A program made the translations under genes and the position numbers. The notes under the pieces were generated by a model. That model saw only the letters and a list, made by a program, of their open reading frames with translations, was not told the origin of the DNA and ran no database searches. Positions 1 through 9,835 of a stretch of DNA of 64,000 nt are shown one piece after another. The stretch is from SKLM01 sp964542755 (lineage in GTDB: Bacteria; Chloroflexota; Anaerolineae; B4-G1), in the NCBI GenBank assembly GCA_964542755.1, contig CAZIWL010000001.1:62001-126000 (forward strand), given 5' to 3'. Positions within the stretch are counted from its first letter, which is position 1; each line of letters begins with the position of its first letter.

Positions 1-1
1 C

Positions 2-1093
2 TGGCGCGAGCCCCGTTTCTTCTTCTTGATCGTCTGGTTGGGCATAGGCCTGACGCCGGCTTTCATCAGCACCCCGCCGGCCAGCCTGGGACACACGATC
101 GTCGCGCAGCCGGTGGCCTATCTCATGCCCGCTGTCGCCCTGGTCGGGATTGGACGATGGGTTGAGGGACAGACGTCAACGCGTGTGTCTCGGGGCCGAG
201 CTACTAGAGGGGCGCGGCGAGCGGCGATAGGCCTGGTGTTGATTGCCTTCGTGTGCAGCAACGCGGCCCGCGACCTCTGGGACTATTTTGTGGTCTGGCC
301 CCGTCGTGGCATGGTCCGCCTCCTCTACCGCGCCGATCAGAGGAAGATTGCCGAGTATCTCAACGAGCAAGTCGGCTATACCGACATCGCCGTGGGAAGC
401 GGACTGATGGGCCCGTGGGACCGGATCGCGCTGACGGTCGATCTCGAGAGGCCGGATGTGGCACCGAGGCTTTTCCATCCCGAACGGGCCCTAGTCTGGA
501 AGCAAGGAGCGAACCCGATGCCCGTCTTCCTGCCCGGCTGGCCGGAACCGTCCGACGCCATTGAGGACTCTCTGGCAGGAGGGCGGCTGATATCGGAACA
601 TGTGAGTGTCCATACGCCGAGGAAGAGTCTCACCTCATCATTCGAGACCGAGGAGGTGACCTTTGCCAACGGGCTGACGCTCCTGGCGGCCCGTCCGTTG
701 CAGCAAGGGCGCGAGCAAGAAACCGTGAGCATCATCACCGCTTGGCGTGTCTCCGAACCCCTTGAACTGCCGCCTATGCCCGTTGTGGCGCAGCCTCCCC
801 CGCCGAAGACGTACGCGGGGCCCCGTTTGGCCGTCTTCGCTCACCTGCTCGGGAAGCAAGGCGAGACGCTTGACGTTGATGATGGGCTATGGGTGGATCC
901 CTTGACGCTTCGACCCGGCGACCGGTTCCTCCAGATCCACCGTTTCTCCGTCGCCTCGGAGGGTGCATCGGTGCCGTCCGCGCTGGTCGTCGGTCTCTAC
1001 GACCCAAAGACGGGAGAGCGCTGGCAAACTGTGGGAGAGGACGGCGGGGCTGGTGCGCATCGAGTCACCATTCCGCTGGGGGACCCTCAGTGA
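2..1093 (+). CDS. GT39/ArnT-like membrane glycosyltransferase, C-terminal part (5' end outside window)
   Basis: The reading frame is open from the first complete codon, so the gene begins upstream of the window. The first residues, WREPRFFFLIVW, match the late transmembrane segments of the complete paralogues at 5869 and 9832 (WRTPRFGFLLIF and WRQPRFFLLVVW). That identifies it as the tail of a GT-C fold polyprenyl-phosphate-sugar dependent glycosyltransferase. After one more hydrophobic stretch comes a soluble C-terminal part. It ends in the beta-rich domain shared with the neighbours: FAHLLGKQGE, then LQIHRF, then VVGLYDPKTGERW. Its stop overlaps the GTG start of the next gene, which implies translational coupling. 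The substrate cannot be read from the sequence. Confidence 0.75.
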   Translation, partial: WREPRFFFLIVWLGIGLTPAFISTPPASLGHTIVAQPVAYLMPAVALVGIGRWVEGQTSTRVSRGRATRGARRAAIGLVLIAFVCSNAARDLWDYFVVWPRRGMVRLLYRADQRKIAEYLNEQVGYTDIAVGSGLMGPWDRIALTVDLERPDVAPRLFHPERALVWKQGANPMPVFLPGWPEPSDAIEDSLAGGRLISEHVSVHTPRKSLTSSFETEEVTFANGLTLLAARPLQQGREQETVSIITAWRVSEPLELPPMPVVAQPPPPKTYAGPRLAVFAHLLGKQGETLDVDDGLWVDPLTLRPGDRFLQIHRFSVASEGASVPSALVVGLYDPKTGERWQTVGEDGGAGAHRVTIPLGDPQ

Positions 1094-3333
1094 CCCGCTC
1101 CCAATTTCGATCCCGCCTGGCGTTGGCCATCCTTCTGGTCGTCTACGTTGGACTTGCAGTGGCATACAGTCTGGTCAACCCGCTCTACGAGGCGCCGGAC
1201 GAGCTACGCCATGTGCGGTACGTTCGCCACATCAGCGCGTACCGCAGCCTGCCGGTGCAGCGGGCGGGGGCGCCTCGCGCTCAGAGCCATCATCCACCAC
1301 TCTACTACGCCCTGGGTGCTCTGGTCTCGGGTTGGGTCGACGTAGAGGATGACGTCTACTATCAGCCCGTCGAAAACCCGTTTTGGGCCTACCGCTACTG
1401 GGAAGTCGGCAACGACAACAAGAACCAGTACCTCCACGGGCCTACTCGTCGCTTGGGCCCCCTGTCCATCCCACGCATGACCGGCATTACCCTGGTCGTC
1501 TACCTGGTTCGCTGGATCACGGTTCTCGTCGGCGCCGGTGTTGTGTGGCTGACGTACCGAATTGGTGTCCATGTCTTTCCCGAACGGCCGGGGCTGGCCG
1601 TGGGAGGCGCCGCCCTTGTAGCCTTCAACCCGCAGTTCTTGTACCTGTCCGGAGCGGTCAACAACGATGTCCCTGCCGCGCTGTGGGGGGCGGCTGTGCT
1701 CGTCGTCTCGCTTGACGTCCTCTCTCAGGGGCCCAGACTGGCGACCAACATCCTACTCGGTGTGCTTTTCGGCCTGGCGATGTTGACCAAGATCCACCTC
1801 GTCGTCCTCTTCGTACCCATCGTGCTGGCCCACGGCATGGCTCTGTGGCGAGACCGGGATTGGCGTGACTTCCTACGGACCAATATCATCGTGATTGGTC
1901 TGGCTCTGCTTGTCTCCGGCTGGTGGTTCGCGCGGAATCAGATGCTGTACGGCGATCCCTTGGGGGCCAGCGTTCACAGCCAGCTCTGGAACAGCCGCTC
2001 TCCCTCCGACGGCTGGTGGGCTCTCCGGCAGGAACTGCCCTATCTGTGGAGCACCCTTTGGGGACGGTTTGGTTACGGTCAAGTGGCACTGCCCAGTTTG
2101 GTCTATCACGGCCTATTGGTCTTCTGTGGCGTGTCTCTGGCCGGATACCTAGTGCCGCGAGATAGGTCCCTGCGATCCCGTCCAGCAGGTCTTCTGGTGA
2201 GCACAGTCGCGGTGTTCGTGGCCTGGGTCCTTTTCTACACGCTCGTGCAGCCGGCCGGTGCTCGTGGGAGGTTCCTTTTCCCGGCTCTGCCCGCCTTCGG
2301 TATGCTGACCGTGGGTGGGCTGCAGCGATTCTCCCCCTTCCGCAACGGATGGTTGACGACGGCGATCACCGGTGTGGGCATGGCTGCCCTCGCCCTGTAC
2401 GCATTGGGATGCGTTCTCGCACCGGCGTTCTCGCCGCCCCGCCCCTTGAGCGAGCCCCAGATCCAGGCCGTGCCGAATCCCGTCGGTGCCGACTTCCGGT
2501 CTAGCCACGGGAGCCCGGACGGAGCCGTCGTCAAGATGCTGGGGCACCAGGTGGCCCCAGTCGACATCACCCCAGGGGACGCGGTCGAGGTGACCGTGTA
2601 CTGGAAGGTTATGACGCGCACCGAGCAGAATCACGTGGTGTTCGTTCATCTGATGAGCGAGACGGGGGTCATCATCGCACAACGCGATACCTATCCCGGG
2701 CTGGGGCGCTATCCGACCAGTGTGTGGGACCCCGGAACCGTTTTCGCCGACACGTATCGGATCCACGTTCCAGAGACAGCCTATGCACCGGACCATGGTT
2801 ACGTGCAGGTCGGCCTGTACGTGCCTGACGGGCCACGGCTGACCACGGAGGGAGGCGAGGACGCGCTTCAACTGGCTTCTGTGGAGGTGCATCCGCGGCC
2901 CGGAGACGTACCCAACCCCATGGAGTTGAACTTCGGTGACAAGGTGGCGCTGGTCGGATACAGCCTGGACCAGCGCGTCGTTCAGCCGGGTGAGACGATC
3001 GGCTTGACGCTGCATTGGCTGGCGCTGAATCCGATGGACGTCAACTACGACGTGTTTGTCCACGTTTTGGGCGCCGAGAACCAGATCTGGGGAAATACCA
3101 ACAGCCCGCTGACCGATCGTGCTGTGTGTACCAATCGGTGGAAGCCGGGAACTCTGGTGAGGGAGGAACGGGAGCTCACCGTGTCCGAGGGCACCCCGGC
3201 AGGCTTCTATGATTTGGAGCTGGGCCTGCACTCGTCACCCCACGGACGTCTGAAGGTCCTCAATGAGGAGGGGCGTCCAGTGGCCAATCGCATGCTGTTG
3301 ACCAAGATACGGGTTACCAATGGGGACAGGTGA
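1090..3333 (+). CDS. GT39-like membrane glycosyltransferase with two C-terminal beta-domains
   Basis: A 747-residue integral membrane protein. I chose the GTG at 1090 because it forms a GTGA overlap with the upstream stop and puts a signal-anchor-like hydrophobic segment at residues 10-25; the frame stays open upstream to 889. The first loop has the acidic GT-C motif PLYEAPDELRH and then HHPPLYYALGAL, typical of PMT/ArnT-like or DUF2142-like enzymes. About ten hydrophobic segments follow, to roughly residue 460. The remainder has two copies of the locus-specific domain (HVVFVHLMSE.. and YDVFVHVLGAE..). Such enzymes transfer sugars from polyprenyl-phosphate donors outside the membrane. Donor and acceptor are unknown. 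Confidence 0.75.
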   Translation: MTRSQFRSRLALAILLVVYVGLAVAYSLVNPLYEAPDELRHVRYVRHISAYRSLPVQRAGAPRAQSHHPPLYYALGALVSGWVDVEDDVYYQPVENPFWAYRYWEVGNDNKNQYLHGPTRRLGPLSIPRMTGITLVVYLVRWITVLVGAGVVWLTYRIGVHVFPERPGLAVGGAALVAFNPQFLYLSGAVNNDVPAALWGAAVLVVSLDVLSQGPRLATNILLGVLFGLAMLTKIHLVVLFVPIVLAHGMALWRDRDWRDFLRTNIIVIGLALLVSGWWFARNQMLYGDPLGASVHSQLWNSRSPSDGWWALRQELPYLWSTLWGRFGYGQVALPSLVYHGLLVFCGVSLAGYLVPRDRSLRSRPAGLLVSTVAVFVAWVLFYTLVQPAGARGRFLFPALPAFGMLTVGGLQRFSPFRNGWLTTAITGVGMAALALYALGCVLAPAFSPPRPLSEPQIQAVPNPVGADFRSSHGSPDGAVVKMLGHQVAPVDITPGDAVEVTVYWKVMTRTEQNHVVFVHLMSETGVIIAQRDTYPGLGRYPTSVWDPGTVFADTYRIHVPETAYAPDHGYVQVGLYVPDGPRLTTEGGEDALQLASVEVHPRPGDVPNPMELNFGDKVALVGYSLDQRVVQPGETIGLTLHWLALNPMDVNYDVFVHVLGAENQIWGNTNSPLTDRAVCTNRWKPGTLVREERELTVSEGTPAGFYDLELGLHSSPHGRLKVLNEEGRPVANRMLLTKIRVTNGDR

Positions 3334-5872
3334 GACCGCAGGCGACCGGCTGCAAGGAGTGGACGGCTTGCTCGCGCTGGCGTATCTCGGGGTCGCGGCG
3401 GCGACCACCTGGCCCCTCGTCCGCCACCTGACGAACGCTCTCCCAGGGCGCACATTGGACGCCCACATCCACTACTGGAATGGCTGGTGGGTTGGGGAGG
3501 CGCTGCGCCAGGCACAGACCCCTTTCTTCACTCGCAACCTGTTCTTCCCCCGGGGTGTATCCCTGGTCTTTCACAACTTCGCCTGGATACACATCCTGGA
3601 GTGGCTCGGGCTGCGAACGATGGTTGGGGGCATCACGGCCTACAACTTGGCCTTCCTCCTTAACCTGGCGCTCTGCGGCTGGGCCGCTTTCCTCCTCGTA
3701 CGCCATCTCACCCACGACAGACGGGCGGCTTTCCTGGGAGGGCTGATCTACCAGTGCTGGCCCTATCGCATGGCCCAGCTCGACCATCCGAATCTGATCA
3801 GCACGTATGCCATACCCCTGTTCTTGTACTTCCTCCTGCGCACGCTTCGCGAACAGGAATGGCAGGCAGGTCTCCTGACCGGCTTCTTCTTCGCCCTGAC
3901 CGGTTACACTCGATGGCAGCTTCTGATCCCAGCATCCATCATTGGGACGTTCATCCTCCTGTTCACCGTCCCGCATGTCTGGGCCTGCCGCCGTGATTGG
4001 TTGCGTCCCATGCTCCTTGGTGCTGGGGTGACGTTGCTAGCCCTGACACCTCCGGCGCTGCTCTTCGGCACGGAGTGGCGGACCACCTCGACGGAGCTCG
4101 TGAAGGAGGTGGATGAAGCGGCACTCCAGACCGATGTGATGGCATATCTGACGCCGGGTGCAGATCATCCGGTCTTCGGGGCTGTGACCGGGCCTGCGTA
4201 CGAGCGTTACTATGGAGACCGCAGTGGAGGTCGGCGGTTTCCGGCATACTTGGGCCTTACGGCCATAGTGCTAGCGGCCCTGGGTGCTCTGCGGAGGCCG
4301 CGGGAGGCCCTTCCCTGGTTGCTTGCGGCGGCCCTGATGGTTGCGCTGGCTCTCGGACTCAATCTGCGCGTCAACGGGCGACTATACCCGGCACTCCCAA
4401 TGCCCTATCGCCTGTTCAAAGAAGCTTTCATCGTACGTCTTGTACGCTTCCCGGATCGATTCAGCCTTTTCACGGCTCTGCCGATGGCCGTATTGGCCTC
4501 ATACGGAGCCTCATATGCCATGGGTGTCTTCCACCGCCGGACCGGGAGGTCGCCGCTGGTCGTTGCCGCCCTGGTCACGCTTTTGGTTTTCGGCGAGTTC
4601 TTGGCAATCCCTGTCCCGCTGCAAGAGTCTCGAGGGTCTCCAATCCACGCACTGCTCGCCGCTGACGTGGATGACTTCGGCATCTTGAACGTGCCCGTCG
4701 ATGCGCAGACGTGCAAGCGATACATGTTCGAGCAGACGCTTCATCAGCGCCCGATCCTCCAGGGGCACGTATCCCGTCTGCCGCTGGACGCGTACGACTA
4801 TCTCGATGGACAACCGCTGTTGAAGAAGCTGCGTCAGTTCGATGAGCTGGATCCTCGGCTCACGGACGTCAGCGGGCAGTTGCACTCCCTGGCCAGGGAC
4901 GACGTGAATTACCTCGTTCTCCATAAGCGAGACGTCGGGGCCGGCCGTCTGGCCCGTTGGCGACGCTATCTCCTATCAAGGCCCCGATACGAGGACGACG
5001 ACATCGCTGTCTTCTCGACCTCCCCTGTCGGCGGCGAGGATTTCGAGCTGATGGAAGAGCTGGCGACCGGACTTGGGCCAGTTCGGATCGAAGGTGCAGA
5101 GGCGTGCGCGAACCCGGGTGACAGCCTGCCGATCAATGTGGGTTGGGGGACCGCGGAGTCGCCCGGTCAGGACCTGGTTCTGCAATTGGCACTGCTTTCT
5201 CACGATGGCGAGGTGGCGCAGGCGTCTGAACACCAGGTATCCTCTGGCTGGTCAACGAGTGATTGGCCTGCCCACACTCTAGTCTGGGGATATTACGTTG
5301 TGCCCCTGGATGTCTCGCTACCACTGGATTCCTACCGAATGCGGCTCGGTCTAATTGACGGGCAAACCGGAGCGATGTCCGGTCCCTCAATGACCGTCGG
5401 CACGGTGAGAATCACGGAGTCCCAGTGCTCTGGCTCGATCCCGGCGGGGGCGATGCCGGTGAACGCTCTGTTTGACGACGCCCTGCGTCTGCTGGGTTAC
5501 AGGATCCATCGAGAGGAGGGGCAGTTGCGGCTCACACTGCACTGGCGCTCCCAGCGGACGATGGACGTGGACTACAAGGTCTTTGTTCACGTCTTCGATC
5601 TCACCTCCGGTCAGCCGGTGGCTCAGGACGACGCCATGCCCCGGCGGTGGCGGTTACCCACCACGCTGTGGTATCCTGGACAACGTGTGGAGGATGAGAT
5701 CCCTATCGATATGCAGGGCGTCGTCCCCGGAACGTACGGCGTCGCCGTGGGGGTGTATGACCCGGATACTACGGAGCGGCTGACGGTCGTGAATGCCGGG
5801 AGCGGCTTTGCTCAAGACGGGCGACTGATCCTGTCTGGAGAGACCGTCAGGGTTGTCGAGGAGGACAGATGA
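3320..5872 (+). CDS. Large polytopic membrane protein, GT-C-like, with two C-terminal beta-domains
   Basis: An 850-residue protein overlapping the previous gene by 14 bases. The N-terminal 420 residues are strongly hydrophobic with many membrane spans. The first periplasmic loop carries LDAHIHYWNGWW, which sits where GT-C enzymes keep their acidic active-site residue. A soluble middle part follows, then two copies of the shared beta-domain; the second contains DVDYKVFVHVFD, then WYPGQRVEDE, then AVGVYDPDTTERL. It is more divergent than its neighbours: no clear PPGxxHDE motif is seen. It could be a glycosyltransferase or a polymer-handling membrane protein. Confidence is high for a real gene and moderate for the GT-C assignment. 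Confidence 0.65.
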   Translation: MGTGETAGDRLQGVDGLLALAYLGVAAATTWPLVRHLTNALPGRTLDAHIHYWNGWWVGEALRQAQTPFFTRNLFFPRGVSLVFHNFAWIHILEWLGLRTMVGGITAYNLAFLLNLALCGWAAFLLVRHLTHDRRAAFLGGLIYQCWPYRMAQLDHPNLISTYAIPLFLYFLLRTLREQEWQAGLLTGFFFALTGYTRWQLLIPASIIGTFILLFTVPHVWACRRDWLRPMLLGAGVTLLALTPPALLFGTEWRTTSTELVKEVDEAALQTDVMAYLTPGADHPVFGAVTGPAYERYYGDRSGGRRFPAYLGLTAIVLAALGALRRPREALPWLLAAALMVALALGLNLRVNGRLYPALPMPYRLFKEAFIVRLVRFPDRFSLFTALPMAVLASYGASYAMGVFHRRTGRSPLVVAALVTLLVFGEFLAIPVPLQESRGSPIHALLAADVDDFGILNVPVDAQTCKRYMFEQTLHQRPILQGHVSRLPLDAYDYLDGQPLLKKLRQFDELDPRLTDVSGQLHSLARDDVNYLVLHKRDVGAGRLARWRRYLLSRPRYEDDDIAVFSTSPVGGEDFELMEELATGLGPVRIEGAEACANPGDSLPINVGWGTAESPGQDLVLQLALLSHDGEVAQASEHQVSSGWSTSDWPAHTLVWGYYVVPLDVSLPLDSYRMRLGLIDGQTGAMSGPSMTVGTVRITESQCSGSIPAGAMPVNALFDDALRLLGYRIHREEGQLRLTLHWRSQRTMDVDYKVFVHVFDLTSGQPVAQDDAMPRRWRLPTTLWYPGQRVEDEIPIDMQGVVPGTYGVAVGVYDPDTTERLTVVNAGSGFAQDGRLILSGETVRVVEEDR

Positions 5873-7860
5873 GCCGAGGAGGGACGTGGGCACTCCTCAC
5901 CTTGATTCTGCTACTAGCGGCCGTGCTCCGCTGTTGGAGTCTCGGGGACGTGCCTCCGGGGCTGAGCCACGACGAAGTGGCCAATGGCTTGATCGCTCGC
6001 CAGATCCTGGGCGGCCATCACGCCATCTATTTCACCCGGGCTTATGGACACGAGCCGCTGTATCAGTACGTCCAGGCAGGAACGGTGGCACTCTTCGGGG
6101 AGCATTGGCTCGGGCTGCGCTGGCCCTCCTTCGCCTTTAGCCTCCTGGGCCTGGCTTCCGTCTATTCGCTGATGAGGCGCTTGTTCAGCCGTGCCGTCGC
6201 GCTGATGACCATCTCTGGCCTGACCATCGGGTTCTGGCCTTTGTTCTACGCCCGGGTCGGTATCCGGGCCATCAGCCTGCCGTTTATCGGTGCCCTGGCT
6301 GCCTATTGCCTGGTTCGCACGTTGGATCGGGAATCCGACACCTCTGTCCTCGGCATCCCTTGTCACGTCCTGGGAGGGCTCCTCCTGGGGTTGAGTCTCT
6401 ACACGTACATGGCTGCGCGCGTGCTGCCCTTCGTCCTGGCAGCCTTTGTCCTCCACCGGGCCTTGATCTCCCGGGAGAGAGACCTCCCCTGGGTTCGAGT
6501 GCTCGTCCTCTTTCTGGCAGCAGCTCTGATTGCCTCGCCGCTTCTGGTGTGGCTGGCCCGTCATCCCGGCGCTGAGTACCGGATTGCCGAGGTCCGTCGG
6601 CCGCTGGACCAACTGCTGACCGGGGACCCCTCCCTGGTCTGGCACAATCTAGTTGCCAACTTCGGCTTTTTCGCGATCACCGGGGATCCTTGGCCGCACC
6701 AGGGCATCCCCGGACGACCGGTCTTCGCAGAGCCCGTGGGGGCGGCGCTCTTCTACATGGGGCTGGGTATCGCCATCTGGCGCTGGCGCACGCCGCGGTT
6801 CGGCTTCCTCCTCATCTTCCTGGTGGGTGGACTCCTGCCCAGCATTCTGAGCGCCCACGCGCCTCCCGGCCTTGTCTCCGACGCGCCCAGCTCGGTGCGG
6901 AATGTGCTGGCCCAGGTGGTCGTCTTCGTCTTCCCGGCGTTGGCACTCACTGAGAGCTGGCGGTGGCTTCGGAGACGGCTGGACAAGCAAGGGGCGGTGC
7001 TCTCCAGAGCGCATCGCGTGGCGGTGGTCGCGGCGTTGCTGCTGCCATCTCTGTTGCTAACCGTGGGTGACTACTACGTCCGGTGGCCGCGCCGCGAGGA
7101 TGTCCAGTACTTCTACCAGGCTGACCTGACGGCTGTGGGCCACCATCTGGACGCCCTCGGTCACCACAGTGCCGTCACTGTTGGGGGACTCTCTGTCGAC
7201 TCGATGGATCGACCGACGCTGGCCTTCACCGCTCGGGCGAGTGTGCAGGACGTACGACTCTGCGATGTCCGCGAGACGCTCGTGATCCCTGTTGGCCTGG
7301 GGGCGCACGTGCTAGTGCCCCACGTTGTCCCGTTTGGCGAGGGACAGCCCTTGCGTGACCGGCTGGCTTCGTGGTCCACGGTTCAGGTCGCTGACCGTTT
7401 CGACGCCTATGGGCTGGGGGACAGAGAGGTATTGGATCGCCACATTGGGGGCCTGGATCAGGGTGCGCACCTACCCGATGGCACGCCGGTGGCGCTGCCT
7501 GCCTTCTTCTCCAACCGACTTGCCCTGGTTGGATATGAGCGAGTACCCCAGCTCGAGAGTGGCTCCGTCGGCCTGTTGACGTACTGGCGCGTCGAGGACC
7601 CCCCTTATGGTCAACTGAAGGCCTTCGTCCACCTGGTGAGAGAGGGGCAGCTGGTCGCACAGGATGACGGACTGGCCAGCCCGGCGGAGGGTTGGTCTAG
7701 TGGTGACCTTGTTGTTCAGCACCACGTGCTGACGGCGCCGTCGGGTACGCCGCCCGGCCTTTACGCCCTGGAACTGGGATTGTATAATCCCTCGACCCTG
7801 GAGCGGCTTACCATCGCAGGTCATGATCGGGTGCTCTTGAATCCGGTGACCCTCCCATGA
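5869..7860 (+). CDS. GT39/ArnT-like membrane glycosyltransferase
   Basis: A 663-residue protein whose ATG overlaps the stop of the previous gene (ATGA). The N-terminus has one membrane span and then VPPGLSHDEVANG, the classic first-loop acidic motif of ArnT/PMT-type GT-C glycosyltransferases. GHEPLYQYVQAG and further spans follow, to about residue 400. The soluble end contains one copy of the shared beta-domain (LKAFVHLVREGQLVAQDDG; YALELGLYNPSTLERL). The gene is closely similar in layout to the one at 9832, which suggests tandem duplication. It probably decorates an envelope glycan or protein using a lipid-linked sugar. Confidence 0.8.
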   Translation: MSRGGTWALLTLILLLAAVLRCWSLGDVPPGLSHDEVANGLIARQILGGHHAIYFTRAYGHEPLYQYVQAGTVALFGEHWLGLRWPSFAFSLLGLASVYSLMRRLFSRAVALMTISGLTIGFWPLFYARVGIRAISLPFIGALAAYCLVRTLDRESDTSVLGIPCHVLGGLLLGLSLYTYMAARVLPFVLAAFVLHRALISRERDLPWVRVLVLFLAAALIASPLLVWLARHPGAEYRIAEVRRPLDQLLTGDPSLVWHNLVANFGFFAITGDPWPHQGIPGRPVFAEPVGAALFYMGLGIAIWRWRTPRFGFLLIFLVGGLLPSILSAHAPPGLVSDAPSSVRNVLAQVVVFVFPALALTESWRWLRRRLDKQGAVLSRAHRVAVVAALLLPSLLLTVGDYYVRWPRREDVQYFYQADLTAVGHHLDALGHHSAVTVGGLSVDSMDRPTLAFTARASVQDVRLCDVRETLVIPVGLGAHVLVPHVVPFGEGQPLRDRLASWSTVQVADRFDAYGLGDREVLDRHIGGLDQGAHLPDGTPVALPAFFSNRLALVGYERVPQLESGSVGLLTYWRVEDPPYGQLKAFVHLVREGQLVAQDDGLASPAEGWSSGDLVVQHHVLTAPSGTPPGLYALELGLYNPSTLERLTIAGHDRVLLNPVTLP

Positions 7861-8165
7861 GTGCAGGCGAGATTTCTCCCCGGGATGATATCCTTTCCGT
7901 GCTTCGGTATCCAGAGGTGTGCGCGACCAGAGTATGGTGTGCGCGAGGGTGGAAGACCACGGATTCCTTTGAGGCCGTGAGTCGCCGGTCTCCGCGCTGC
8001 CGACGTAGAGGCTTTGAGCTCAATCGAGGGAGCGATGAGTCGTGGATCGATGATTGCGCTGTGGGAACCGCCGGCAAGGGGCGTCACAGAGAGGCTGCCT
8101 CCTATCCAAATGCCGGAACCCAGGTCGACGCAGGACGGCTGTCCCGGCACGGGGGCATATCGTGA
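7857..8165 (+). CDS. Possible small coupled ORF (102 residues), uncertain
   Basis: This frame exactly bridges two glycosyltransferase genes: its ATG overlaps the upstream stop (ATGA) and its own stop overlaps the GTG of the downstream gene (GTGA). That geometry fits translational coupling. The product is hydrophilic, rich in Arg and Ser, lacks membrane segments and matches no family I know, so it may simply be a 300-base spacer that happens to stay open. I see no promoter or terminator in the interval. Confidence 0.25.
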   Translation: MSAGEISPRDDILSVLRYPEVCATRVWCARGWKTTDSFEAVSRRSPRCRRRGFELNRGSDESWIDDCAVGTAGKGRHREAASYPNAGTQVDAGRLSRHGGIS

Positions 8166-9835
8166 GCCTTGAGAGATCGGAGAGAGAGCGAAGCAGCGGA
8201 ATCCGCGTTGCGCAGCGCTTCGCACCCCGCTGGGCCGTGGTGGCGCTGCTGCTCCTCTCGTGGGGTTTGGGGTTAACCAGTCTGGTCCAGAAGTCGGCGA
8301 CGATGGACGAGCAGAACCACATTGCCCGCGGCGCTGCCTACCTGGGCACTGGCGATCCCCGGCTCAGCGTCGAGCACCCACCCTTGGTCAATGTGCTCAG
8401 TGCCCTCCCTGCCCACCTGCTCCTCGATCTCCATCTTCCTCTCGACCAGTGGTGGGAGGCTGGCGAATGGTATCACTTCGCCGACAACTTCCTTTGGCAG
8501 GCGAACCAGCGTGCCGATCTCATTGTCTTCCTGGCTCGCCTGCCCGTCATGGGCTTGGGACTGTTGTTGGTCTCCCTCATCTTCCGTTGGGGGCGAGATC
8601 TGTTCGGCCCCTGGGGAGGCACGCTTGCTGCCGCCTTCTGCGCCCTGGATCCCAACATCCTCGCTCACCAGCGGCTGTCGACAACGGACCTCGGGGGGAC
8701 GTTCTTTGCCGTACTGGCTGCCTACGCCTTCTGGTGCCTCTCCCGTCGTCTAACGCCGGGTCGGCTGGTGGTCGCCGGTCTGGCACTCGGCCTTGCCTTC
8801 GCGGCCAAACTCTCAGCGCTCATCTTCGGGCCTATCCTCGCCCTGTCCTTCCTGCTGGCGGGCCTCGCCGAGCGAGAGGAGCGTGTCCGGCGCCTTTCGG
8901 GCCGCGCGGCGATGGCTGCCGTGGCAGTCGTCTTCTCACTTTTCGTGGTCTGGGCCAGCTACCTCTTCCGGCTGGAGCCAGTTGAGGGACTCCGATGGCC
9001 CGTGCCAGCCCCCCCATACATCCGGGGCATACGGGCCGTACTCAATCTGGCGGGTGGAGGACGCCCCGGTTATCTGCTGGGCGAGACCAGCACAGAGGGC
9101 TGGTGGTACTATTTCCCGGTCGCCCTGGCCGTCAAAACGCCGCTGCCAACCCTACTGGGCTTGATTCTGGCTACGGTCGCGCTGGCACGCCGACCTAGAT
9201 CGGGGGATGTGTTTGTTGCCGTCCCGCCGCTGTTGTTTTTCGCAGCCCTTACCACGGCGCGGCTCAACCTTGGTTACCGTCACCTGCTGCCTGTGCTTCC
9301 GTTTTTCGCGCTGCACATCGGGCGCCTGGCCGAACCCTCGGTCTGCTGGTTCAGGCGACGCGACCCGGCTCGACTCGCCGCTCTCCTGCTCACCGCCTGG
9401 CTCGGCGTCGGAACGCTTGTGCTGTACCCTCATTTCCTGGCTTTCTTCAACACCATCGGTGGTGGGCCGGAGAATGGCTGGCAGGTCTTGGTCGACTCAA
9501 ACATTGATTGGGGGCAGGATCTGATCGGCCTCCGGCGGTGGATGGAGCAAGAAGGCGTCGATTGCGTCCGGCTCGGCTGGTTCGGGAGCGCCCCCCCGGA
9601 AGCGTACGGCGTCCGTCACGAGCTCCTGCCGGGGTTGCCCCACGGCTATGAGCTGTGGCGCGACCCACCGGTCGACCTTGACCAGCCCGAGCCTGGTGTA
9701 TACGCTATCAGCGTCACCAATCTGGTGGGCGCCGTGCTTCCAGATCCCGCGCTCTATAGTTGGTTCTTGGGATGTGAGCCTGATGCTCGGATTGGCTATT
9801 CTATCTTCATCTACCGGGTGGAAGAAGGACGATGA
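8162..9835 (+). CDS. GT39-like membrane glycosyltransferase without the extra C-terminal domain
   Basis: A 557-residue membrane protein from the GTG at 8162. The frame is open back to 8054, but the upstream residues look non-coding, and a hydrophobic first span starts about 20 residues after this GTG. Motifs include TMDEQNHIARG (first-loop acidic residue of the GT39 family), SVEHPPLVNVLSALP and a late conserved NLGYRHLLPVLPF segment. A short soluble end follows, with VLVDSNIDWGQDL and RLGWFGS. The NIDWGQDL-type ending is common in bacterial GT39 homologues of this size. It is the only member of this array lacking the repeated beta-domain. Confidence 0.8.
   Translation: MSLERSERERSSGIRVAQRFAPRWAVVALLLLSWGLGLTSLVQKSATMDEQNHIARGAAYLGTGDPRLSVEHPPLVNVLSALPAHLLLDLHLPLDQWWEAGEWYHFADNFLWQANQRADLIVFLARLPVMGLGLLLVSLIFRWGRDLFGPWGGTLAAAFCALDPNILAHQRLSTTDLGGTFFAVLAAYAFWCLSRRLTPGRLVVAGLALGLAFAAKLSALIFGPILALSFLLAGLAEREERVRRLSGRAAMAAVAVVFSLFVVWASYLFRLEPVEGLRWPVPAPPYIRGIRAVLNLAGGGRPGYLLGETSTEGWWYYFPVALAVKTPLPTLLGLILATVALARRPRSGDVFVAVPPLLFFAALTTARLNLGYRHLLPVLPFFALHIGRLAEPSVCWFRRRDPARLAALLLTAWLGVGTLVLYPHFLAFFNTIGGGPENGWQVLVDSNIDWGQDLIGLRRWMEQEGVDCVRLGWFGSAPPEAYGVRHELLPGLPHGYELWRDPPVDLDQPEPGVYAISVTNLVGAVLPDPALYSWFLGCEPDARIGYSIFIYRVEEGR

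Noticed and set aside
2149..3231. Long minus-strand open frame inside the second glycosyltransferase gene
   Set aside because: It is opposite a clearly conserved membrane protein and its product is a Gln/His/Arg-rich shadow with no family resemblance; many similar antisense frames in this GC-rich window were dropped for the same reason.
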